Assembly (NCBI GenBank): GCA_913049615.1
Contig: CAJWZI010000140.1
Location: forward strand, 1 to 5,546
Direction of reading: 5' to 3'
From: an uncultured Alphaproteobacteria bacterium
GTDB taxonomy: Bacteria > Pseudomonadota > Alphaproteobacteria > GCA-2731375
DNA: 5,546 nucleotides
Part shown: in pieces, positions 1-5,546 of the stretch
How positions within the stretch are numbered: position 1 is the first letter of the stretch
How the letters are laid out: every line of letters starts with the position of its first letter
Translations under genes and position numbers: made by a program
Notes under the pieces: generated by a model
What the model was told of the DNA's origin: nothing
Seen by the model: only the letters and a program-made list of their open reading frames with translations
The model's database searches: none

Positions 1-1957
1 GCATACCAATCTGGCCATCGCCATGAACCGTATCGGTGGAAAGTCGAACAGTGGCGAGGGTGGCGAGGAGGCGGAACGTAATCGTATTCTAGAAAATGGC
101 GACAGCATGCGTTCGAGTATCAAACAGGTTGCCTCTGGCCGTTTTGGTGTGATGGCGGAATATCTGGTAAACGCCTCGGACATTCAGATCAAAATGGCTC
201 AGGGCGCAAAGCCCGGCGAAGGCGGGCAATTGCCAGGCCACAAGGTGGATGAATGGATTGCTCGAGTGCGTCATTCGACGCCTGGCGTAGGTTTGATTTC
301 TCCGCCGCCTCATCATGACATATATTCCATTGAGGATCTGGCGCAACTAATTCATGACCTAAAGAACGTCAATCCGGAAGCACGAATTTCCGTCAAGCTA
401 GTCTCTGAACTGGGTGTGGGAACGGTCGCGGCCGGTGTTTCCAAGGCGCATGCGGATCATGTGACCATTTCCGGATATGAAGGCGGTACGGGCGCTTCTC
501 CTATTACTTCAATCCAAAGCGCCGGCAGTCCGTGGGAAATTGGATTGGCGGAAACCCATCAAACCCTGGTCATGAACCGCTTGCGCGGCCGCATTGCGGT
601 GCAGGTGGACGGCGGCTTGCGCACGGGTCGGGACGTGGTGATAGGTGCCATGTTGGGCGCTGACGAATTTGGCATTGCCACCGCGGCCTTGATTTCTCAA
701 GGCTGTATCATGATGCGCAAATGTCATCTGAACACGTGCCCTGTTGGTGTTGCGACCCAGGATCCGGAATTGCGGAAGCTGTTCCCAGGCACACCGGAGC
801 ATGTCATCAATTTCTTCACATATGTAGCAGAGGAAATCCGGGAGCTCATGGCCAAACTGGGTTATCGCAGGTTCTACGAGATGATTGGCCAAAGGGACCG
901 TCTGGAAATTCGCGCAGCAGTTGATAACTGGAAAGCCAAAGGCTTGGATTTGACCCCGTTGCTGTATAAACCAGATGCTGGACCAGAGGTAGCTATCTAC
1001 AACTGCGAGGATCAAGACCACGGCCTTGATAAGGCTCTGGACCATCAGCTGATCGAACTGGCAGAACCGTCTATTGAACGTTGCCATCCTGTCAAAATTG
1101 ACCTGCCGATCCAGAATACGAACCGTACAGTAGGCGCCATGTTGTCGGGCCGGATTGCCCAGCGCTACGGCAAAGCAGGACTGGATGACGACACCGTTCA
1201 TGCCAAGTTTACCGGCAGCGCGGGGCAAAGCTTTGGCGCTTTTCTCTCGGCTGGAGTGACCTTGGAGTTAGAAGGAGACGCGAACGATTACGTTGGTAAG
1301 GGGTTGTCCGGCGGTCGTATTGTGATTTATCCCCCCAAAGTCTCTACCATCAAACCGGAGGAGAATATTATCATCGGTAATACCGTCCTTTATGGTGGTA
1401 TTGATGGCGAATGTTACTTCCGTGGCGTAGCCGGTGAGCGGTTCGCTGTTCGGAATTCGGGTGTCACTGCAGTGGTCGAAGGCGTGGGCGATCACGGTTG
1501 CGAGTATATGACGGGTGGCGTCGTCGTTGTCCTGGGAAACACAGGCCGCAACTTTGCTGCCGGGATGAGCGGCGGCATAGCCTATGTGTTAGACGACAGC
1601 CAGGATTTCAATTTGCGATGTAACATGGCCATGGTGGAACTGGAACCCATAGCCGACGAAGATATGGTCATGGAAAACCAGGGCCATCAAGGCGGCGATC
1701 TGGAGACGCATGGCCGGGTTGACCTTGTACATGACATGACCCGTTATGACGCCCAGCGCCTGCGCGGCCTAATCGAAAACCACATGCGTTATACCGGCAG
1801 CGAACTGGCGCGCGAAATTTTGCACAATTGGGATGATCACCTACGGCGTTTCGTCAAGGTCATGCCAGTGGATTACCGCCGTGCTTTACAGGAGATGCAG
1901 GCGAGGACACAGCCCGTGTCCCGGTCTAACGAAAGAGTGGCGGTCGCAGGTGAGTAA
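1..1957 (+). CDS. gltB: Glutamate synthase large subunit GltB, C-terminal part (5' end outside window)
   Basis: This is the alpha subunit of NADPH-type glutamate synthase, which with GltD converts glutamine and 2-oxoglutarate to two glutamates in the cytoplasm. The reading frame is open to the left edge (first whole codon at 2, reading [20 protein letters not shown]), so the ATG at 23 is internal and the true start lies outside. About 651 of the usual ~1500 residues are present; the N-terminal amidotransferase and central domains are missing. The FMN/2-oxoglutarate synthase domain runs to roughly 850, with [12 protein letters not shown] near 209-247, [10 protein letters not shown] near 472-502 and [11 protein letters not shown] near 600-634. 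The [3Fe-4S] ligands form a C-x5-C-x4-C pattern, with Cys codons at 704, 722 and 737. From about 1130 the glycine-rich beta-helix (GXGXG) domain follows, for example KGLSGGRI and [11 protein letters not shown]. No frameshift or missing key residue is seen. The gene is followed closely by gltD. Confidence 0.97.
   Translation, partial: HTNLAIAMNRIGGKSNSGEGGEEAERNRILENGDSMRSSIKQVASGRFGVMAEYLVNASDIQIKMAQGAKPGEGGQLPGHKVDEWIARVRHSTPGVGLISPPPHHDIYSIEDLAQLIHDLKNVNPEARISVKLVSELGVGTVAAGVSKAHADHVTISGYEGGTGASPITSIQSAGSPWEIGLAETHQTLVMNRLRGRIAVQVDGGLRTGRDVVIGAMLGADEFGIATAALISQGCIMMRKCHLNTCPVGVATQDPELRKLFPGTPEHVINFFTYVAEEIRELMAKLGYRRFYEMIGQRDRLEIRAAVDNWKAKGLDLTPLLYKPDAGPEVAIYNCEDQDHGLDKALDHQLIELAEPSIERCHPVKIDLPIQNTNRTVGAMLSGRIAQRYGKAGLDDDTVHAKFTGSAGQSFGAFLSAGVTLELEGDANDYVGKGLSGGRIVIYPPKVSTIKPEENIIIGNTVLYGGIDGECYFRGVAGERFAVRNSGVTAVVEGVGDHGCEYMTGGVVVVLGNTGRNFAAGMSGGIAYVLDDSQDFNLRCNMAMVELEPIADEDMVMENQGHQGGDLETHGRVDLVHDMTRYDAQRLRGLIENHMRYTGSELAREILHNWDDHLRRFVKVMPVDYRRALQEMQARTQPVSRSNERVAVAGE
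1948..1954 (+). promoter_or_regulatory. Ribosome binding site of gltD inside the end of gltB
   Basis: AGGTGAG lies 8 bases before the gltD ATG at 1963 and matches the 3' half of the extended Shine-Dalgarno consensus. It falls in the last sense codons of gltB, just before the TAA at 1955-1957. Ribosomes finishing gltB would therefore pass over the gltD initiation region, which fits translational coupling and balanced subunit supply. The motif and spacing are seen; the coupling is inferred. Confidence 0.7.
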
Positions 1958-1962
1958 GCAGT

Positions 1963-3405
1963 ATGGGTAAACCAACAGGCTTCATAGAGATCGCCCGGCG
2001 CGAACGGTCGTACACGCCCGAAAAGGAACGCCTGAAGCACTATGATGAATTCACGGTCCCTCTGAGCGATCCTGAGGTCCGGCAGCAGGGTGCCCGTTGC
2101 ATGGATTGCGGTATTCCTTACTGTCATGACGGTTGCCCAATAAACAATATCATTCCGGAATGGAATGACTTGGTCTATCAGGGTGAATGGCGCGAGTCCT
2201 TGCGTATCCTCCATTCGACTAACAACTTTCCGGAATTCACCGGCCGCATCTGCCCCGCCCCTTGTGAGGCCGCCTGTACTCTGAACATTACCGACCAGCC
2301 TGTGACTATCAAGACCATCGAGGTATCCATTGTCGAAAAAGGCTGGCAAGAGGGTTGGATTGTCCCCCGCATTGCCAAACGGCGCACGGGCAAGAACATA
2401 GCGGTAGTGGGTTCAGGCCCCGCCGGAATGGCCTGTTCTCAGCAATTGGCTCGGGCAGGTCACAGCGTGGTACTATACGAAAAAAATGCCCGCATCGGCG
2501 GTTTGATGCGCTATGGCATTCCAGATTTTAAGATGGAGAAGCACTTCATCGACCGGCGTATGGCGCAAATGCGTGCCGAAGGCGTGGAGTTTCGTCCCAA
2601 TAGCCATATTGGCATCACTATTCCCATCGAGGAAATTCAGGAGAAATTCGACGCCGTGGTGTTGACTGGTGGCGCGGAACATCCCCGCGACATGCCCGTG
2701 CCGGGGCGGGAGTTGCCTGGAGTGCACTTTGCCATGGAATTCCTGACCCAGCAGAACCGGCGCCTGAATAGCGAACCCCTGGGCGAAGGCCCTGAAATCA
2801 TGGCCACTGGCAAACATGTGGTGGTGATTGGCGGCGGTGACACGGGTTCGGATTGTGTGGGCACGTCAAACCGTCATGGCGCGGCCTCGGTCACGCAATT
2901 GGAGATCATGCCCAAGCCACCTGAAAGGGAGGACAAGGCTCTGACCTGGCCGGATTGGCCCCTAAAGCTGCGCACATCTTCCTCTCATGACGAAGGGTGT
3001 GAGCGGGATTGGTCCATCTTGACCAAGAAAATTAAAGAGAGGAATGGCAAGATTGAAGCCCTGGAACTGGTCCATATCACTTGGGGCCAGGATCAAGATG
3101 GCGCCATGACCATGAACGAGGTGCCTGGCAGCTCCTTCGAGCTAAAAGCAGACCTGGTTCTTCTCGCCATGGGCTTCGTGCACCCGATAAAGACCGGCAT
3201 GCTAGAGGACATGGGCGTGGAACTGGATAGGCACGGAAACGTCAGGGCAGATACGGTCGACTACGCCACCTCAATCTCCGGCGTTTGGTCGGCCGGTGAT
3301 ATGCGCCGGGGCCAGTCCCTGGTGGTCTGGGCAATTCGGGAAGGCCGTCAATGCGCCCGCGCAGTGGATCAGGCCCTGATGGGCAGCAGTATACTGCCGC
3401 GTTGA
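1963..3405 (+). CDS. gltD: Glutamate synthase small subunit GltD (NADPH, FAD, Fe-S)
   Basis: This is the beta subunit of glutamate synthase. It oxidises NADPH on FAD and passes electrons through Fe-S clusters to the GltB FMN. The 480 residues are a normal full length. The N-terminal Fe-S domain has Cys46, 49, 54 and 58 ([13 protein letters not shown]) and Cys97, 101 and 105 (CPAPCEAAC). The FAD Rossmann motif is Gly150-Ser-Gly152-Pro-Ala-Gly155 (VVGSGPAG), followed by the conserved [13 protein letters not shown] segment. The NADPH Rossmann motif is Gly290-Gly-Gly292-Asp-Thr-Gly295 (VIGGGDTG). The C-terminal FAD contact is SAGD at 433-436, followed by [14 protein letters not shown]. The ATG is supported by AGGTGAG 8 bases upstream and by alignment of the start with the family N-terminus. 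Related Fe-S/FAD subunits occur in dihydropyrimidine dehydrogenase and NfnB-type proteins, but the gltB gene 5 bases upstream settles the assignment. Confidence 0.97.
   Translation: MGKPTGFIEIARRERSYTPEKERLKHYDEFTVPLSDPEVRQQGARCMDCGIPYCHDGCPINNIIPEWNDLVYQGEWRESLRILHSTNNFPEFTGRICPAPCEAACTLNITDQPVTIKTIEVSIVEKGWQEGWIVPRIAKRRTGKNIAVVGSGPAGMACSQQLARAGHSVVLYEKNARIGGLMRYGIPDFKMEKHFIDRRMAQMRAEGVEFRPNSHIGITIPIEEIQEKFDAVVLTGGAEHPRDMPVPGRELPGVHFAMEFLTQQNRRLNSEPLGEGPEIMATGKHVVVIGGGDTGSDCVGTSNRHGAASVTQLEIMPKPPEREDKALTWPDWPLKLRTSSSHDEGCERDWSILTKKIKERNGKIEALELVHITWGQDQDGAMTMNEVPGSSFELKADLVLLAMGFVHPIKTGMLEDMGVELDRHGNVRADTVDYATSISGVWSAGDMRRGQSLVVWAIREGRQCARAVDQALMGSSILPR
3386..3397. repeat. 12-bp perfect palindrome at the end of gltD
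   Basis: GCAGTATACTGC reads identically on both strands. It covers codons near the end of gltD and ends 18 bases before the probable TTG start of the transporter gene. As RNA it could form a small GGCAG/CTGCC stem (3382-3386 with 3394-3398, 7-base loop). No run of T follows, so it is not a typical intrinsic terminator. It could be an operator half-site pair, but roughly one perfect 12-bp palindrome is expected by chance in a window of this size. Confidence 0.3.
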
Positions 3406-3415
3406 CGCCGCTGAT

Positions 3416-4300
3416 TTGAGCCAGGGGCAAGCCACGACCCAACAATCGAGCTCTTTTGGCGCCTTGATTTGGATGCTAGGTGCCGTTGCCTCGTTTTCCA
3501 CCATGGCTGTGGCGGGGCGCGAGGTACTCAAGGAGTTGGACGTCTATCAGTTGATGTTTTATCGCAGTGCCGTTGGTTTGGTCCTGATCGTTGCCTTTGG
3601 CATGTTGAGCAGAGGTGGTTTTAGACAATTTCGCACGCAGCGCCTCAAAATTCATTTTGCGCGCAACATGGTCCATCTGGTGGGTCAGTTCAGTTGGTTC
3701 TTCGCTCTGGGTATGATCCCCCTCACGCAATTAGTTGCCCTAGAATTTACCACGCCATTGTGGATCGCTGGATTGGCGCCAATTTTTCTACGCGAACGGT
3801 TGACGAAAATGAGACTGGCTGCAGTTATGCTCGGCTTCTCGGGCGTTCTGGTTGTCCTCCGCCCTGGTCTGGAGGCAGTGAATGTGGGCTCTGTGGTCAT
3901 GTTGGTCGGTGCCGTAGGATTTGCTGGCTCCATGATGTTCACAAAACACTTGGCGCCAACAGAACAGCCCCTGACGATACTTTTTTATATGGCTTTAATG
4001 CAGACGCCGGTTGGTTTGTTGTTAGCCATTAACGGGTTGCATTGGCCTGAAATGGTAACGGGTCTGTGGCTTGTGCTGGTAGGCATTCTGGGTTTCACGG
4101 CGCATTTTTGCATTGCCCGGGCCCTGAGCCTGGCGGATGCTATCGTTGTAGCACCCATGGATTTTCTTCGTCTGCCTTTGATCGCTACCATCGGTCTCAT
4201 GCTTTACAGCGAACCCTTAGAATTATGGGTTCTACTAGGTGGTGTACTGGTGTTGCTAGGCAACTATGGCAACCTAATGGCCGAACGGCGAGCGGGCTAG
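3416..4300 (+). CDS. EamA/DMT-family ten-helix membrane transporter
   Basis: This is an inner-membrane carrier of the drug/metabolite transporter superfamily; the substrate cannot be read from the sequence. The 294 residues are typical of the family and hold two EamA repeats, about 15-148 and 155-286. Approximate membrane helices are 14-33, 44-64, 84-100, 102-124, 132-148, 154-173, 186-206, 213-233, 240-263 and 269-286. Repeat 1 carries FYR (48-50), FTTPLW (111-116) and Glu127 in LRERLT. Repeat 2 carries PMDFLRLP (247-254) and Glu266 in YSEPLE, the usual P...E pairing. The start is uncertain. TTG at 3416 is the only usual start codon after the in-frame TGA at 3377 that gives a complete first helix; the first ATG, at 3473, falls inside that helix. 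No good ribosome site precedes either, so reinitiation from the gltD stop 10 bases upstream is likely. Its position suggests co-transcription with gltBD. The 3' end overlaps the convergent aldolase gene by 4 bases. Confidence 0.88.
   Translation: MSQGQATTQQSSSFGALIWMLGAVASFSTMAVAGREVLKELDVYQLMFYRSAVGLVLIVAFGMLSRGGFRQFRTQRLKIHFARNMVHLVGQFSWFFALGMIPLTQLVALEFTTPLWIAGLAPIFLRERLTKMRLAAVMLGFSGVLVVLRPGLEAVNVGSVVMLVGAVGFAGSMMFTKHLAPTEQPLTILFYMALMQTPVGLLLAINGLHWPEMVTGLWLVLVGILGFTAHFCIARALSLADAIVVAPMDFLRLPLIATIGLMLYSEPLELWVLLGGVLVLLGNYGNLMAERRAG
4297..4300. other. CTAG palindrome giving the stop codon of both convergent genes
   Basis: The plus-strand transporter ends with TAG at 4298-4300, and the minus-strand aldolase ends with TAG read from 4299 to 4297. 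Both come from the same self-complementary CTAG, so the genes overlap tail to tail by four bases. There is no intergenic space for a terminator; any transcription stop must lie inside the opposing gene, and the two mRNAs probably have complementary 3' ends. Confidence 0.95.
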
Positions 4301-5184
4301 AGCCTGAATCCAAGATTTTCCAGAGCTGACCGGATACGCTGTTGTTGTTCCGGGCCCGCCGGCGGCATGGGCTGACGGGGCAGGCCAGAAGGAACACCTT
4401 GGAGACTTTGTGCGAATTTTGTGGCTGCTGGCAGGTTGTCGTGGGGCATCAAGGCGTTCCACAATCGGAGCAGTTTTAGATGCAGTTCGTGGGCCGCAGG
4501 ATGATCTCCTGCCTGGACTGCATCCCACAATTGGGCTGAATGGCGCGGCGCCGCCGTCAGAATAGCGGCAATGGAGCCATGGGCGCCCAGGGTGTAGGAA
4601 GGATACATCAAGGCATCCACGGCGCTGAATATCAGCTTCCCAGCGGGCACATCCGCCATCAAATCGGCAAAAAGTTTTAAATCGCCCGCGGATTGCTTGA
4701 CGCCAATAACCTGGGGCACTTCGGACATAATTCGGATCAGCAGTTCCGGTGACAGATAGGTCCAGGGTACAACGTTGTAGATGATGATTTTCTGACCCGT
4801 CTCACCAACCATGGTCCGAAAATGCTCCACCATCGCGTCATCGGTGGGGCGGAAAAGGTAGTGCACCGGTGTCACTTGCAAGGCAGCCGGGCCCAGATCG
4901 GCGACCATTCTTCCTCGGCGTACCGCTTCCCGGGTGCTGTCGCATATGATACCCGCGATAACTGGTGCGCGGCCCGAGGCGGCATCGATCGCGGCGGCGA
5001 CCAGGTCCCGTCCTTCCTCTGCTGTCAGGGTATGACCTTCGCCGGTGGAGCCGCCCACTGCCACTCCCCTGGCTCCTTCGTTGATTAACCAGTCGATCTG
5101 TTTTGCGGCGCCGTCAAAATCGATATCGCCGGTTTCATCAAAAGGTGTCGTGGATGGCGGGATAACGCCGAAAAGTTCGGGCAT
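4297..5184 (-). CDS. DapA-superfamily class I aldolase/lyase, substrate unassigned
   Basis: This is a cytoplasmic (beta/alpha)8-barrel enzyme of the dihydrodipicolinate synthase / N-acetylneuraminate lyase superfamily, which makes or breaks C-C bonds through a Schiff base between lysine and a 2-oxo acid. The 295 residues are the usual length. Visible landmarks are GGSTGE (44-49, the carboxylate-binding loop), TPVHYLF (105-111), Tyr136 in IIIYNVVP (catalytic tyrosine) and Lys163 in VIGVKQSAGD (Schiff-base lysine). Where true DapA has YNVPSRTG, this protein reads YNVVPWT, so the arginine that binds the aspartate semialdehyde carboxylate is replaced by tryptophan. The loop has Ser-Thr, as in neuraminate lyases, rather than Thr-Thr. 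I therefore do not call it dapA. The ATG at 5184 has AAGGAA 6 bases upstream; an in-frame TTG at 5205 is unlikely because it would overlap the CobW gene end. It follows the CobW-type gene in a probable operon. Confidence 0.88.
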   Translation of the reverse strand: MPELFGVIPPSTTPFDETGDIDFDGAAKQIDWLINEGARGVAVGGSTGEGHTLTAEEGRDLVAAAIDAASGRAPVIAGIICDSTREAVRRGRMVADLGPAALQVTPVHYLFRPTDDAMVEHFRTMVGETGQKIIIYNVVPWTYLSPELLIRIMSEVPQVIGVKQSAGDLKLFADLMADVPAGKLIFSAVDALMYPSYTLGAHGSIAAILTAAPRHSAQLWDAVQAGDHPAAHELHLKLLRLWNALMPHDNLPAATKFAQSLQGVPSGLPRQPMPPAGPEQQQRIRSALENLGFRL

Positions 5185-5190
5185 GGTGTT

Positions 5191-5196
5191 TTCCTT
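5191..5196 (-). promoter_or_regulatory. Ribosome binding site of the aldolase gene, overlapping the CobW stop codon
   Basis: On the minus strand AAGGAA spans 5196 to 5191, 6 bases before the ATG at 5184. The TAA stop of the upstream CobW-type gene (5197-5195) shares two bases with it. This decides the start at 5184 over the TTG at 5205 and points to translational coupling of the two genes. Confidence 0.8.
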
Positions 5197-5546
5197 AAAT
5201 TCCAATCAAATTTCGCAATTCGGTCTCTCCTGGCATATCAGGAGTGCCGAGAAAAACCAGCCGATCTTCGCCCTCAAGGTCCATGGCATCAGTGAGTTCA
5301 TGGCGCCGCCCCACTAGCTGAAAAATCCAACGCCCCGTTTTCTGGCGAAAACGAACAATTCCTTTTGAGCGCAAAATTGACTTTGGCAGGGTCGCAATCG
5401 CTTTCATAAATTTGACCTCATCCATCGGCTCCCTCAAAAGCAAGGATACGGAGCTAAAGGCATCTTCGTGACCATGGCGATGGCTCGGTCCCTCCGGAGG
5501 TGCGCGCCTGCCTGTACCTAACAGTAATTCCACTGGGACTTGGGCT
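5195..5546 (-). CDS. CobW/COG0523-family GTPase, C-terminal part (5' end outside window)
   Basis: The frame is open to the right edge, beginning AQVPVELLLG, so the GTG at 5533 is internal and the start lies outside. The 116 visible residues comprise the end of the GTPase half (VPVELLLG resembles the segment before the CobW linker), a short linker with His codons at 5482, 5476 and 5470 (SHRHGHED), then the CobW C-terminal domain. That domain has ILRSKGIVRF, the usual RxKG strand, then WIFQLVGRRHEL and a final DRLVFLGT. Family members are G3E GTPases that act as metal chaperones or insertases for zinc, cobalt/cobalamin or other metalloenzymes. The Walker A and the CxCC metal motif would lie upstream and cannot be checked here, so the metal and client are unknown. 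The gene ends 10 bases before the aldolase start, and the two are very likely one operon. Confidence 0.85.
   Translation of the reverse strand, partial: AQVPVELLLGTGRRAPPEGPSHRHGHEDAFSSVSLLLREPMDEVKFMKAIATLPKSILRSKGIVRFRQKTGRWIFQLVGRRHELTDAMDLEGEDRLVFLGTPDMPGETELRNLIGI

Noticed and set aside
52..69. Tandem 9-base near repeat (tggcgaggg, tggcgagga)
   Set aside because: It encodes the conserved GEGGEE motif of glutamate synthase; the repeat follows from the repeated Gly-Glu codons.
509..1228. Long minus-strand open reading frame (239 codons) opposite gltB
   Set aside because: It lies wholly within the well-conserved gltB coding sequence, its product resembles no family I recognise, and its composition looks like reverse-frame translation of a real gene. 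It is a shadow.
1873..2349. Minus-strand open frame across the gltB-gltD junction
   Set aside because: Both plus-strand genes are unmistakable over this stretch, and the antisense product has no recognisable motif.
3402..3430. TTGACG as a possible -35 box for the transporter gene
   Set aside because: No plausible -10 element appears 16-18 bases downstream, and the position would place the transcript start inside the gene.
4066..4329. Plus-strand frame overlapping the end of the transporter and running into the aldolase
   Set aside because: It is out of frame with the transporter, has no membrane or domain pattern, and overlaps two real genes.
4356..4365. GC-rich palindrome CCGCCGGCGG considered as a terminator for the transporter gene
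   Set aside because: It has no loop to speak of and no following T run, and it encodes the Pro/Ala segment near the aldolase C-terminus, where GC-rich codons explain it.
5185..5205. Upstream TTG start for the aldolase, adding seven residues
   Set aside because: The ATG at 5184 has AAGGAA at correct spacing and gives the family N-terminus (MPELFGVIPPSTTPF). The TTG would lie inside the CobW gene and the extension would consume the ribosome site.

Overview
The window looks like a stretch of a proteobacterial chromosome, most plausibly alphaproteobacterial. That assignment is an inference from the bacterial two-subunit NADPH-type glutamate synthase, a base composition that looks to be in the mid-50s % G+C by eye, Shine-Dalgarno-type ribosome sites and tight gene packing. 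No marker gene is present that would fix the lineage. Five protein-coding genes fill almost the whole window. I see no RNA genes, insertion sequences, CRISPR arrays or integration sites, and no gene-free stretch longer than about 10 bases.

Plus strand, 1-4300: a gltB-gltD-transporter run. The window opens inside gltB (large, FMN- and [3Fe-4S]-containing subunit of glutamate synthase) and keeps its C-terminal ~650 residues. Five bases after its stop comes a complete gltD (small, FAD/NADPH, Fe-S subunit). Together they make glutamate synthase, which turns glutamine plus 2-oxoglutarate into two glutamates and so forms half of the GS/GOGAT ammonium assimilation route. Ten bases later an EamA/DMT-family ten-helix membrane transporter begins, probably at a TTG codon and without a clear ribosome site. 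It is likely co-transcribed with gltBD, but its substrate is unknown.

Minus strand, 5546-4297: a two-gene run. A CobW/COG0523-type GTPase enters from the right edge, of which only the His-rich linker and the C-terminal domain are visible. It is followed at once by a DapA-superfamily class I aldolase/lyase. The CobW stop codon lies inside the aldolase ribosome site, so the two are very probably one operon. The aldolase keeps the Schiff-base lysine and catalytic tyrosine but differs at the position that binds the substrate carboxylate in true dihydrodipicolinate synthase, so its substrate is probably different.

The two runs converge and overlap by exactly four bases: one CTAG palindrome supplies the TAG stop of the transporter on the plus strand and of the aldolase on the minus strand. 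I see mostly ordinary metabolic genes and nothing that supports a wholly new system. The points most worth a second look are the unassigned aldolase with its CobW partner and the shared stop site.
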